Assembly: GCF_003003775.1 (NCBI RefSeq)
Contig: NZ_PVWJ01000042.1
Coordinates: 1-38,784, forward strand
Reading direction: 5' to 3'
Source: Merismopedia glauca CCAP 1448/3
GTDB lineage: Bacteria; Cyanobacteriota; Cyanobacteriia; Cyanobacteriales; CCAP-1448
DNA: 38,784 nt
In this document: positions 1-7,982 of the stretch, one piece after another
Layout of the letters: each line of letters starts with the position of its first letter
How positions within the stretch are numbered: position 1 is the first letter of the stretch
The notes under the pieces: generated by a model
The model's input: the letters and a program-made list of their open reading frames with translations, nothing else
Told to the model about the DNA's origin: nothing
Database searches by the model: none
Translations under genes and position numbers: made by a program

Positions 1-23
1 CCCCTAGATGACATATTATCTAG

Positions 24-1157
24 TTAATAATCCACGCCTCGTTTTAAATCTACTCCGCGATCGGCGTAGTGTTTGTGACAAATCATTTCGGAATGAACGC
101 TAGCTAAATTAAAGTAAGATGGGGGATTGAGACAGCGACCAGTGATAATTACCTGTGTATCGCGTGGTTTTCTCAGTAAAGCGTCTACAATTGGTTTTTC
201 ATCTAATAATTCTAGATCGACGGTGGGGTTAAGTTCATCTAAAATGATAGTTTTGTATATACCTGATGCGATCGCACTTTGAGCTATTTCCCACCCACGT
301 TCGGCTTCGACGTAATCGATTTCTTGCTGTTGTCCTCGCCACACTATAGCATCGCCACCACACCGTTGATGATCGACTAGATCGGGGTAACTTTGTTGCA
401 AAGCTGCGATCGCCGCATCTTCAGTATACCCACTCCCGCCTTTGAGCCATTGCATAATTAAGACGCGGTGGGATTTATCCGTACTAATTCCCCTTCCAAT
501 GGCTTGTAAAGCTTTTCCTAAAGCGCTGGTAGATTTACCTTTCCCCGCACCTGTATAAATTTCAATTCCTTCTATCCCTTGTTCTTCAGGTAGGGAGTGG
601 TAATGGGGTTTCATTTCCGAATGCAAATCGGCTAAATCTAGTAAACTTTGGGGTGTACCTCGTCCTGTGACGATCACTTCTAGGTGTTGGGATTTGTGTT
701 TCAGAGTCTGGACTATCTCTTCAGTTGGTAGTAAACCTAAATCTAGGACGGGATTGAGTTCATCCAGCACGATGACAGAATAAAGATTGGATGCGATCGC
801 TCCTTTGGCGACATCCCAGCCTCTTTGAGCTTCTTGGCGGTCAAATTTGGTGATTTCTTCTTTGCCAAAATGTTCGGCTCTACCAGTACGAACTTGATCG
901 ATGAGGTGCGGGAAACCTTTTTGTAAAGCGGCGATCGCGGCATCTTCATCATAATCCCGTTCGGGACCTTTTAAAAACCCTAACAATAAGACGCGGGTAT
1001 CTAAACCGCTATGAATTCCCAAACCAATGGAACGCAAAACTACCCCTAGGGCGGCTTGAGATTTACCTTTGCCTGCCCCATCATACACGTGAATTTGACC
1101 TGTGACTCTTTCATTCCGCAAAGTGGCGGTGCGAATTCCAATCCCCGTTCTTGTCAT
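24..1157 (-). CDS. Tandem-duplicated corrinoid adenosyltransferase-like P-loop protein (BtuR/CobO family)
   Basis: The 377-residue product is two BtuR/CobO-type P-loop domains in one chain. Each has the Walker A motif GAGKGKS (about residues 27-33 and 203-209) and a Walker B-like segment LDELNP in its middle (about 131-136, and again in the second half). The two halves also share the phrases EDAAIAALQ, ERGW or QRGW, and VTGR or ITGR. Family knowledge: CobO/BtuR transfers the 5'-deoxyadenosyl group of ATP to cob(I)alamin or cob(I)yrinic acid diamide; the usual bacterial enzyme is a single domain of about 200 residues. The fused double form would give both active sites in one polypeptide. No cobalamin riboswitch or other cob gene is visible nearby. 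The start gives a short lead before the first P-loop and the gene is complete. The family call is firm; that it adenosylates corrinoids is inferred. Confidence 0.85.
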   Translation of the reverse strand: MTRTGIGIRTATLRNERVTGQIHVYDGAGKGKSQAALGVVLRSIGLGIHSGLDTRVLLLGFLKGPERDYDEDAAIAALQKGFPHLIDQVRTGRAEHFGKEEITKFDRQEAQRGWDVAKGAIASNLYSVIVLDELNPVLDLGLLPTEEIVQTLKHKSQHLEVIVTGRGTPQSLLDLADLHSEMKPHYHSLPEEQGIEGIEIYTGAGKGKSTSALGKALQAIGRGISTDKSHRVLIMQWLKGGSGYTEDAAIAALQQSYPDLVDHQRCGGDAIVWRGQQQEIDYVEAERGWEIAQSAIASGIYKTIILDELNPTVDLELLDEKPIVDALLRKPRDTQVIITGRCLNPPSYFNLASVHSEMICHKHYADRGVDLKRGVDY

Positions 1158-1556
1158 TTTCCTAGTTTTATTGGTGATGGTTGCGAAGCGGAAATCCCAG
1201 ATGAGGTATCCTTACCCAGTATATTGGATTCCTAACTTTTGGGAGCAAAATGTTAATTTTATTGCCTATTTCACGATCGAGATTAGTTGCAGCCTAACGA
1301 GCTACAAATAAATTTGTAACAACTGCTTGCATCACAAAAATACTGAAGATAGAATTAGATTTACCTGATTACAAAGGGGACAGCTATTAGTCTCAAATCA
1401 GATTTTTTTTGGCTTAAAATATTTAGTCTAGTTAAGTAGAATTTAGGGAAATTTAATCAGTTAAAATTCAATGCCTTAATCTGCTAATAAAACACTGCTT
1501 AGAGAAAATTAAATAAGTATTTTTATCAAAAAAATCCTAGCTAACAGCTAACAACG
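1158..1556. other. Intergenic region between divergent genes
   Basis: This 399-bp AT-rich spacer should hold promoters for both the minus-strand BtuR-like gene and the plus-strand oxidase. I see no gene in it. A 24-bp segment at 1192-1215 recurs at 3800-3823 with 3 mismatches, just upstream of the ABC permease gene, so it is a minor dispersed repeat. The last bases before the oxidase start contain two heptamer-like units (CTAACAG, CTAACAA). Confidence 0.5.
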
Positions 1557-3590
1557 ATGAAAGTAAATAGCCTATCTATAATCATAAAAAGTCTAATCTT
1601 AGGAATGATATTAGTGGCAGCGATCGCCCCCTCAACTCACGGGCATGGTGACGGCGTGGAGGGGGATCTAGCTAATATGGGCATGAAAAAACTGGAAGCA
1701 GGTGCTAACCCCAAAGCAGGTCTGCGTAGTAACAGAACTCATATTAGAACCAGAGCATTGGTACAGGGTTCGCCAGATCGAATTGGTCAATGGTCGGGAA
1801 TTATTAATACACCTGTCGTGCCGATTTTTGCCACCCTTTTACCTAATAAAAAGGTCTTGATGTGGGATTCAGTAGGAGACGCACCAACTGAGAGTTTCCC
1901 CGATCATAACTTTACCCGCGCCGCAGTTTGGAATCCGAATAACAACACATTCGTGCGGGTAGATGTGAGTGGTTTTAACATTTTTTGTGCTGGCTTTGCT
2001 CACCTAGCCGATGGCAGATTATTTGTAGCTGGGGGCAACAAAGATGCAGACTTGAATGGTATTCGCCAAACGCATATTTTTGATTTTAAAACTAACAGTT
2101 GGTCGCGAGGACCAGACATGGCTTATGAGCGTTGGTATCCTTCTGTAGCCGCCTTAGCTAATGGGGAACACTTTGTCATGGGGGGTGGACCCAATACTCA
2201 CGAAGTTCGCCAAACTAACAACTTGATGCGATCTTTGACTAATGCTGTTCTAGCACATTCTAAAGAGTATCCTTTTATCCAAACATCTATTGATGGTAGG
2301 GTTTTTTATGCAGGTCCCCAGAGTTTTATGGGGTTATTAAATACTAGTGGTACTGGAGTTTGGCAATTTTTTGGCAATAGAGATAATATTCGGCGTTCCT
2401 ATGGCAGTTACGTCATGTTTGATGTGGGTAAGTTTTTGGTAGCTGGTGGCGATCGCCCCCCCACAACTAGTGCAGTGACTATCGATCTTAACAGTGGTGC
2501 CCCTAGTGTTTCTGCCACATCCAATGCAATTTATCCTCGTCGCCAGCATAATATGACAGTACTGCCAGATGGTACGGTATTAACCACAGGAGGTTTGAGT
2601 AGCAGTGCAGCGCTAGTGGATCTTAATGCTGGGGTATATGCAGCCGAGTTGTGGAATCCTGCCACGGGGACTTGGCAAGAACTGGCTAGTGCTGAGGTGA
2701 CGCGCCAATATCATTCGGTAGCTTTACTGTTGCCAGATGGTCGAGTAATGACGGGTGGTGGTGGAATTTGCGGTACTTGCCAACAGGTGGGTTATTTACG
2801 CAAAGATATGGAGATATTCTCGCCACCATATTTATTTAAGCCAGATGGTTCCGGTGAATTGGCAACTCGTCCCACAATCGGTATTGTACCTGGGGCGATC
2901 GCCTACAATAATTCCTGGACACTACAAACACCCGATGCGGCATCAATTGCGAAAGTGTCTTTGATTCGCCTTGGTGCGCCTACCCACAGTCAAGATATGG
3001 ATCAACGCTACATACCGCTCAATTTTACCCGTAGTAACGCACAGTTGCAGATAGTTGCCCCAGCTAATGCCAATATCGCACCACCTGGCTATTATATGCT
3101 GTTTATTGTCAATAGCAGTGGTGTACCCTCAGTTGCCAAAACGATCAAAGTTCAATCTAGCACTAGTTTTGTGTCAACTGCGATCGCAAAACACAGTAAC
3201 AAATGTTTGGATGTTCCTGATGGTCAAATAGCTAATGGAGTCAGCCTGCAACAGTTATCTTGCAATGGCACTAAGGCTCAAAGTTTTAAATTTAGCTCCG
3301 TTTCAGGGGTTCCTAATACCTATAAAATTATCAACACGAACAGTAACAAATGTGTCGATGTTAATGGATCTTCCTCGAACGATGGAGAAGCGATCGTTCA
3401 ACAGAGTTGTAAGAATATTTTAAGCCAGCAATTCCGCTTAGAGCCAGTAGACAACGGCTATTATCAACTAATAGCAAGGCACAGTGATAAATGTATCGAC
3501 GTGGACGGAATTTCCCAAAGCAATGAAGCCACGATTATCCAGTGGCCCTGTCATGGTGGCAATAATCAACAGTGGAAGCTCAATTATTAG
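1557..3590 (+). CDS. Secreted galactose/glyoxal oxidase-like copper radical oxidase with C-terminal ricin-type lectin domain
   Basis: The 677-residue protein starts with a signal peptide (about residues 1-29). A kelch-type beta-propeller follows (about 80-430), then a galactose-oxidase C-terminal domain (DUF1929, about 435-533) and a ricin-type beta-trefoil (about 537-677) with three repeats ending in QSFKF, QQFRL and QQWKL. Every residue that makes the galactose oxidase copper site appears in context: Cys144 (FNIFCAGF) and Tyr194 (ERWYPS) for the Cys-Tyr thioether cofactor, Tyr385-His386 (RQYHS) and His477 (PTHSQD). Family knowledge: these enzymes oxidise primary alcohols or aldehydes with O2 and release H2O2; the lectin domain would anchor the protein to polysaccharide. 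Substrate is unknown. The protein should act outside the cytoplasmic membrane. It appears monocistronic. Its TAG stop overlaps the first base pair of a MITE-like element. Confidence 0.88.
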   Translation: MKVNSLSIIIKSLILGMILVAAIAPSTHGHGDGVEGDLANMGMKKLEAGANPKAGLRSNRTHIRTRALVQGSPDRIGQWSGIINTPVVPIFATLLPNKKVLMWDSVGDAPTESFPDHNFTRAAVWNPNNNTFVRVDVSGFNIFCAGFAHLADGRLFVAGGNKDADLNGIRQTHIFDFKTNSWSRGPDMAYERWYPSVAALANGEHFVMGGGPNTHEVRQTNNLMRSLTNAVLAHSKEYPFIQTSIDGRVFYAGPQSFMGLLNTSGTGVWQFFGNRDNIRRSYGSYVMFDVGKFLVAGGDRPPTTSAVTIDLNSGAPSVSATSNAIYPRRQHNMTVLPDGTVLTTGGLSSSAALVDLNAGVYAAELWNPATGTWQELASAEVTRQYHSVALLLPDGRVMTGGGGICGTCQQVGYLRKDMEIFSPPYLFKPDGSGELATRPTIGIVPGAIAYNNSWTLQTPDAASIAKVSLIRLGAPTHSQDMDQRYIPLNFTRSNAQLQIVAPANANIAPPGYYMLFIVNSSGVPSVAKTIKVQSSTSFVSTAIAKHSNKCLDVPDGQIANGVSLQQLSCNGTKAQSFKFSSVSGVPNTYKIINTNSNKCVDVNGSSSNDGEAIVQQSCKNILSQQFRLEPVDNGYYQLIARHSDKCIDVDGISQSNEATIIQWPCHGGNNQQWKLNY

Positions 3591-3743
3591 ACCTCTTGCA
3601 AAAGTCGAACCGTATCGATTGGAGTAAAGAGTAAAGAGTAAGAAATTAAATAGAGATATTTGGCGCGTTTAACGGTTATTGTGCAAGTATTTAGCTGGAT
3701 ATCGGCTTCAGTTTCACGAGTGTATGACTTATGCCAGAGATCT
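3589..3743 (+). mobile_element. MITE-like element, copy 1 (about 155 bp)
   Basis: Terminal inverted repeats match at 15 of 18 positions: AGACCTCTTGCAAAAGTC at 3589-3606, and the complement of AGATCTCTGGCATAAGTC at 3726-3743. After the left end comes a conserved stretch with CGTATCGATTGGAGTAAAGAGTA, which recurs at 18988-19042 and, reversed, at 33933-34116. There is room for no protein. TA dinucleotides flank both ends, so a TA target duplication is possible but not proven. No transposase of this type lies in the window. Confidence 0.65.
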
Positions 3744-3850
3744 ATTGAAAGAATGCCCTGGAAAATGCTATGTTTCATGGGGCGATCGCTGCTAAGCTAA
3801 AATCCCAAATAGGGTATCCTTACGCATGATGCTTAGTTAGTGACAGAAGT

Positions 3851-4624
3851 ATGAGTTTAGTCAGAATTGGCGCTATTGCTACCAACGGGTTTCGAGAAGT
3901 AATTCGCGATCGCATTCTTTACCTAATTGGTTTGTTTGCCATATTTATGATGATCTGCTCGCGGCTGTTACCAGAAATCTCGGCGGGAACTACTAATAAA
4001 ATTCTCCCCGATCTAGGATTAGCCACAATGACTATTTTGGCAGTAATTGTGACTATCTTTGTAGGGACGGGTTTAATTAATAAAGAAATTGAGAAAAAAA
4101 CTGTTTTAACCTTAATTCCCAAACCCGTTAGTCGGGCGGAATTTATTATTGGAAAACACTTAGGATTAGCCGCAGTTTTAGCAGTTTTAGTGGCTTCAAT
4201 GATGGCAATCTATCTTTTGATTTTAACAGTTAGTGGTATTTCTTATCCTATTTATAGTTTATTAGTAGCTGCTTTTTTCCTGTTTCTAGAACTTTGTTTA
4301 ATAGCTGCGGCTGGCTTGATGTTTGGTGTTTTTACTAGTTCGATTTTAGCAACTTTATTATCTTTTGCTATTTATTTAATCGGACATTTAAGTCAAGATA
4401 TGGTGAGGTTGAGTAACTTAACTCAAAATCCGAGTTTTGAACAATTAACTAATTGGTTGTATTTATTTTTACCTAATTTGTCTCGTTTAGATCTAAAAAA
4501 TGATGCTGTCTATGGAGTATTACCACCTGCTGACGTGTTGTGGAGTAATGCTTTGTATGGTGTGGTTTATACCGTGTTATTTCTGGCGATCGCAACCATT
4601 ATTTTTTCTCGTCGGGAGTTCTAA
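3851..4624 (+). CDS. ABC-2 type transporter permease
   Basis: The 257-residue product is a membrane protein with about six hydrophobic segments (near residues 25-42, 55-75, 105-130, 135-165, 165-182 and 232-250). It carries the ABC-2 signature between the second and third segments: NKEIEKKTVLTLIPKPVSR followed by EFIIGKHLG. Family knowledge: such subunits form the membrane pore of ABC exporters and pair with a separate ATPase; none is adjacent here, so the partner must be encoded elsewhere. The substrate is unknown. The start is an ATG shortly after the MITE-like element, and the N-terminus (arginine-rich, no signal peptide) is typical of the family. A hairpin at 4708-4736 lies downstream. 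Confidence 0.85.
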   Translation: MSLVRIGAIATNGFREVIRDRILYLIGLFAIFMMICSRLLPEISAGTTNKILPDLGLATMTILAVIVTIFVGTGLINKEIEKKTVLTLIPKPVSRAEFIIGKHLGLAAVLAVLVASMMAIYLLILTVSGISYPIYSLLVAAFFLFLELCLIAAAGLMFGVFTSSILATLLSFAIYLIGHLSQDMVRLSNLTQNPSFEQLTNWLYLFLPNLSRLDLKNDAVYGVLPPADVLWSNALYGVVYTVLFLAIATIIFSRREF

Positions 4625-4707
4625 AGATCGATCTTTCCGGAAATGGTAGCACTCTGGTTGTAGTTGCTTAGGACTGACGCAGATTGCCAAATTTTACACT
4701 ATCTGTA

Positions 4708-4736
4708 AAGTAGGGTAGGCATTGCCTACCTTACTT
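4708..4736. repeat. Intergenic palindrome, 14-bp arms
   Basis: The arms are AAGTAGGGTAGGCA (4708-4721) and TGCCTACCTTACTT (4723-4736), complementary except one G-T pair. No U-run follows on either strand, so this is a palindromic intergenic repeat rather than a clear terminator. The surrounding gap (4625-4859) shows no other feature. Confidence 0.6.
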
Positions 4737-4859
4737 ATGGTGTTTGTGCGTAAGTCATGTTGCTATTAAGCTGCGATCCCAAGTTGTCACCTAAATCTAG
4801 ATTTTGGGTACTCTTTATATAATTACTCCAATATCCACTTGGAAGACTGATATCTCAAT

Positions 4860-5474
4860 ATGTTTATCGAAACTCTGTTAACAGATCCTCTTCTATTTAT
4901 ACGTCTAATTATCATTCTTGTGGTTTCAATTACTATCCACGAATTAGCACACGGGATTGTAGCGTTATCTCAAGGAGATAATACGCCCCAAGTTACCGGA
5001 CATATGACCTTAAATCCAGTGGTTCATATGGGTTGGGAGTCGCTAATTTTCTTGTGCTTAGTTGGAATTGCTTGGGGACAAATGCCGGTTAATCCCAGTA
5101 AGTTTCGCTATCATAAACTTAGCAATATTTTAGTATCTGCGGCGGGTCCAGTGTCTAATTTAGGTTTGGCGAGTATTGGTATTGCTGGACTTTATTTATC
5201 GAAGGATAATGGATTAGTAAGTCAAGAGTTTTTATATCTAGCCGCACAAATTAATATTACCTTGTGCTTGTTTAATTTATTACCGATCCCTCCCCTAGAT
5301 GGATTCCATATTTGTAGCGAAATTTTTCCAGGTTTGAAGTGGTTAGAAAATAGTTACTTCGGACTTTTTGCGATGATGATTATTTGGATAACTGGAATTG
5401 GAACAATCTTCTTTGTTGTCAGTCAATGGATAATTTGTAAACTGGTTCCAACTTTGTCAGTTTGTAGCTTCTAG
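4860..5474 (+). CDS. Small M50-family site-2 protease-like membrane metallopeptidase
   Basis: The 204-residue product is hydrophobic with about five or six membrane segments. The zinc-binding motif HELAH lies at residues 27-31 (His27, Glu28, His31). The third ligand is in LPIPPLDG (Asp147), the usual N-P-x-x-P-x-D-G-like region of the family. Family knowledge: M50 proteases cleave inside or next to transmembrane helices, for example of anti-sigma factors; this short type has no PDZ domain. Both catalytic motifs are intact, so activity is expected. The ATG start puts the first membrane helix at residues 10-28. Neighbours (ABC permease, LarE) give no functional hint; the substrate is unknown. 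Confidence 0.85.
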   Translation: MFIETLLTDPLLFIRLIIILVVSITIHELAHGIVALSQGDNTPQVTGHMTLNPVVHMGWESLIFLCLVGIAWGQMPVNPSKFRYHKLSNILVSAAGPVSNLGLASIGIAGLYLSKDNGLVSQEFLYLAAQINITLCLFNLLPIPPLDGFHICSEIFPGLKWLENSYFGLFAMMIIWITGIGTIFFVVSQWIICKLVPTLSVCSF

Positions 5475-5525
5475 TTTCTCTTTCTAAATCGCTAGAATCG
5501 GAAAGTAGTGGTGAGACTAAAAAAA

Positions 5526-6356
5526 ATGGTGCTGGTAGAGAAACTCGAACAACTTAAATCTATTTTTGCGGAGATGGAATGTGCGTTGATCGCCTATTCT
5601 GGCGGGGTAGATAGCACTTTAGTCGCGAAAGTGGCTTATGATGTGTTAGGCGATCGCGCTGTGGCTGTGACGGCTGAATCTGCTTCGTTACTCCCCGAAG
5701 AGTTGGAAGATGCTCGGATTCAAGCTGCGGCTATTGGGATTTCTCATCGAATTGTCCAAACTCAGGAAATGGAAAATCCTAATTACACTAGCAACCCAGT
5801 CAATCGGTGTTACTTCTGTAAAAGCGAACTCCATGACACCCTCAAGCCTCTAGCACGTCAGATGGGATACCCTTATGTGGTAGATGGGGTAAATGCCGAT
5901 GACTTGCGAGATTACCGTCCAGGTATCCAAGCAGCGAAAGAAAGAGGAGCTAGATCTCCTTTGGCTGAAGTGGGAATTACTAAAGCTGAAGTGCGAGAAT
6001 TGTCTCAAAAACTCGGACTCCCTTGGTGGGATAAACCCGCTCAACCTTGTCTGAGTTCCAGATTTCCCTATGGTGAAGAGATTACTTTACCAAAACTGCA
6101 ACGGGTTGGTAGAGCCGAAGTGTATTTGCAAAAACTGGGTTGGAAGACTTTGCGGGTGCGTTCTGTTGGCGATACGGCAAAAATTGAGCTACCAGTCGAA
6201 CAAATTCAAAATTTTGTGGCTAGCACCGATTTACCAGCTTTGGTAAGCAAGTTTCAAGAGCTAGGGTTTGTTTACGTGACTCTAGATTTAGAAGGCTTCC
6301 AAAGCGGTAAGTTAAACCAAGTTTTGACACCAGCTAAAATACCCGTCACCTCTTGA
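5526..6356 (+). CDS. larE: LarE-type ATP-dependent sacrificial sulfur transferase
   Basis: A PP-loop ATP pyrophosphatase motif SGGVDS lies near the N-terminus. It is followed by a CYFCK pair and a PCLSSRFPYGE segment, whose Cys is the position of the sacrificed Cys176 in Lactobacillus plantarum LarE. Family knowledge: LarE adenylates pyridinium-3,5-biscarboxylic acid mononucleotide and donates sulfur from its own cysteine while building the nickel-pincer nucleotide cofactor of lactate racemase-type enzymes. The extra CxxC suggests it could instead be of the Fe-S-assisted type; this is inference. I chose the ATG at 5526, with GGTGAG about 10 bases upstream. An in-frame GTG at 5508 would add six residues. 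No larB or larC is adjacent. Confidence 0.85.
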   Translation: MVLVEKLEQLKSIFAEMECALIAYSGGVDSTLVAKVAYDVLGDRAVAVTAESASLLPEELEDARIQAAAIGISHRIVQTQEMENPNYTSNPVNRCYFCKSELHDTLKPLARQMGYPYVVDGVNADDLRDYRPGIQAAKERGARSPLAEVGITKAEVRELSQKLGLPWWDKPAQPCLSSRFPYGEEITLPKLQRVGRAEVYLQKLGWKTLRVRSVGDTAKIELPVEQIQNFVASTDLPALVSKFQELGFVYVTLDLEGFQSGKLNQVLTPAKIPVTS

Positions 6357-6498
6357 GTTTTTTCACTCAAAATCCGGCGGCTTAAGTTAAGATCTAAAAT
6401 ATTTAGGAATTTAGATAGATAATGCTTGCAATTAATAACTTTAGATGTTAGTATTTAAATACAAGTTCAGTTTAGTACTTTAACTAGATTGGACAACC

Positions 6499-6544
6499 AT
6501 ACCTAGCCGTTGCTGCTCCAGTCGGAGTGGTGGGGGCTAGGTAT
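6499..6544. repeat. Intergenic hairpin with 10-bp stem
   Basis: The stem is ATACCTAGCC (6499-6508) with GGCTAGGTAT (6535-6544). The loop itself contains a small CTCC/GGAG hairpin. This could be a small structured RNA or an intergenic repeat; nothing shows a promoter or terminator of its own. Confidence 0.5.
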
Positions 6545-6563
6545 TGCTTTGCTAATGACTCCT

Positions 6564-6594
6564 GTAGAGACGTAGCACTGCTACCTCTCTGCAC
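6564..6594. repeat. AGACGTAGCA palindrome family, degenerate copy
   Basis: It begins GTAGAGACGTAGCA and continues TGCTACCTCTCTGCAC, so the right arm is imperfect. Better copies are at 20549-20577 and 36575-36603. It resembles the widespread cyanobacterial palindromes containing GAGACG and CGTCTC. Confidence 0.6.
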
Positions 6595-6666
6595 CTAGCG
6601 ATCGCCTTTGAGTTACCTCAACTTGGTATCATCACTATGAGCTAACTGTGAGATTAATTAGAACTG

Positions 6667-7419
6667 ATGAGTCAATTACGCGCCTTACTTTTTGATGTTG
6701 ATGGTACTTTAGCCGATACCGAACGAGATGGACATCGAGTTGCTTTCAATCAAGCATTTGCAGAAGCTGGTTTAGATTGGAATTGGTCTGTAGAACTGTA
6801 TGGGAAACTATTAGAAGTAACTGGTGGAAAGGAACGCATCCGTCACTATTTAAAAACCTATTGTCCAGAATTAAGTATTCCAAGCGATGACGAAATTGCT
6901 GGCTTACACGCTACTAAAACTAAGTATTATTTAGAATTAATTGCTCAAGGAAAAGTACCACTGCGTCCTGGTGTATTAAGATTAATCCAAGAGGCCCGTG
7001 AAGCCGGATTGAGATTAGCGATAGCCACAACCACGACAATGGCTAACGTCACTAACTTATTAGATAAAACCCTAGATCCTAGTTTATTTGAAGCGATCGC
7101 GGCTGGTGATATAGTACCCCAGAAAAAACCTGCTCCTGATATCTATAACTATATCCTGAAAGAAATGGATTTAGCCCCAGAAGAATGTATGGCTTTTGAA
7201 GATTCTCATCCTGGATTGCGATCGTCTACAGGAGCAAATTTAACTACAATTATTACGGTTAATGATTACACCAAACACCAAGATTTTTCATCTGCGCCCT
7301 TAGTATTAAATCATTTTGGCGAACCAGATTTGCCCTGTACTGTTTTATCAGGAAAGATTCAAGATCTGAAATATTTGGATTTAGGGACTATTCAACAATT
7401 ACACGCTATGTGTGTTTAA
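6667..7419 (+). CDS. HAD-superfamily phosphatase, CbbY-like
   Basis: The 250-residue product opens with HAD motif I, FDVDGTLADTE (Asp10 nucleophile, Asp12 acid/base), followed by the ERDGHRVAFN segment typical of CbbY proteins. Motif II is in ATTTT, the motif III lysine in PQKKPAPDIY, and motif IV in AFEDSHPG. The cap between residues about 20 and 95 is alpha-helical (subfamily IA). Family knowledge: CbbY dephosphorylates xylulose-1,5-bisphosphate, a misfire inhibitor of Rubisco, which fits an autotroph. That activity is inferred from similarity; other phosphosugars are possible. No Rubisco gene is adjacent. It converges on the SWIM gene. Confidence 0.85.
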   Translation: MSQLRALLFDVDGTLADTERDGHRVAFNQAFAEAGLDWNWSVELYGKLLEVTGGKERIRHYLKTYCPELSIPSDDEIAGLHATKTKYYLELIAQGKVPLRPGVLRLIQEAREAGLRLAIATTTTMANVTNLLDKTLDPSLFEAIAAGDIVPQKKPAPDIYNYILKEMDLAPEECMAFEDSHPGLRSSTGANLTTIITVNDYTKHQDFSSAPLVLNHFGEPDLPCTVLSGKIQDLKYLDLGTIQQLHAMCV

Positions 7420-7450
7420 AAGGAAGAAGGAAGAGAGAAAAGCCAATATT

Positions 7451-7683
7451 GCGCCAGCACCAGTAGTTTTCCCCTTCGTAAACCCCTAGGGACTAGATCG
7501 ATCAACTCAAGCGGGTACGGGTACTATTGGTCGTTCAATTTACGAAATTCCATCCGGAAAACCAATAGTACCCGATTACCCGCACAGTCAAGATCGAGCT
7601 AGTGATGCATGATATAGCTTAGAACTCAGACAGCGATCTCACTGCCCATAATAGCAAGGTTCTTGACTAACTTGATGCTGAGC
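7451..7683. other. Tandem structured module, copy A
   Basis: First of two direct copies of a module whose outer ends are complementary (GCGCCAGCAC at 7451, GATGCTGAGC at 7674). Order of parts: a 58-bp conserved 5' block (about 86% identical to copy B), a hairpin with a 21-nt left arm at 7511-7531 and a 23-nt right arm at 7561-7583 (only a 2-nt bulge), then a conserved 3' block (53 of 57 positions identical over its first part). The 3' block contains AGTCAAGA (7586-7593) complementary to TCTTGACT (7661-7668); both are unchanged in copy B. The hairpin arms share no sequence with those of copy B. It could be a structured RNA or a non-autonomous mobile element; the strand is undetermined. Confidence 0.6.
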
Positions 7684-7718
7684 TAGTTTCAATCATACCC
7701 TATAAATTGGGAAAAATT

Positions 7719-7979
7719 GCCCCAGCACCAATCGTTTTCCCCTTCGTAAACCCCATAGGACTAGAGCGATCTACTCCAAAGGTGGGATACCCTACCGGAG
7801 CATTAAATTCACGGAATTAAACCCGTAATTTCCGGTAGGGCATCCCACCGCACAGTCAAGATCGAACTAGTGATGCATGATATAACTTAACACTCAGACA
7901 GCGATACGCGCAAGCGCGTCGTCCAAACGAACGCACTGCCCATAATAGCAAGGTTCTTGACTAACTTAGTGCTGGGCGC
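7719..7979. other. Tandem structured module, copy B
   Basis: Second direct copy, starting 35 bp after copy A. The outer ends pair over GCCCCAGCACC and GTGCTGGGCGC, and pairing extends through the flanking AATT (7715-7718) and AATT (7980-7983). The central hairpin has 19-nt arms at 7781-7799 and 7831-7849 with one mismatch, unrelated in sequence to copy A. The 3' block carries AGTCAAGA (7854-7861) and TCTTGACT (7955-7962). It also has an extra insertion of about 28 bp containing the palindrome ACGCGCAAGCGCGT. On the plus strand a TATAAA at 7701-7706 lies the right distance upstream for transcription to start at the module. On the minus strand the closing arm runs into five T residues. The right end coincides with the stop codon of the SWIM gene. 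Confidence 0.6.
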
Positions 7980-7982
7980 AAT

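Larger units (their letters stand above)
6357..6666. other. Intergenic region with two palindromes
   Basis: This 310-bp gap has no gene. It contains a T-rich TTGAG/CTCAA hairpin right after larE, the 46-bp hairpin at 6499-6544, and one member of the AGACGTAGCA palindrome family at 6564-6594. Confidence 0.5.

Noticed and set aside
1192-1215. 24-bp repeat shared with 3800-3823 as a regulatory site for two genes
   Set aside because: 21 of 24 bases match, but it lies at different distances from the genes and could be a fragment of a dispersed repeat; no regulator is implied.
7451-7979. Calling the tandem modules retron ncRNA
   Set aside because: Pairing outer ends and a variable long hairpin fit loosely, but no reverse transcriptase gene is in the window and the conserved branching-guanosine context cannot be verified.
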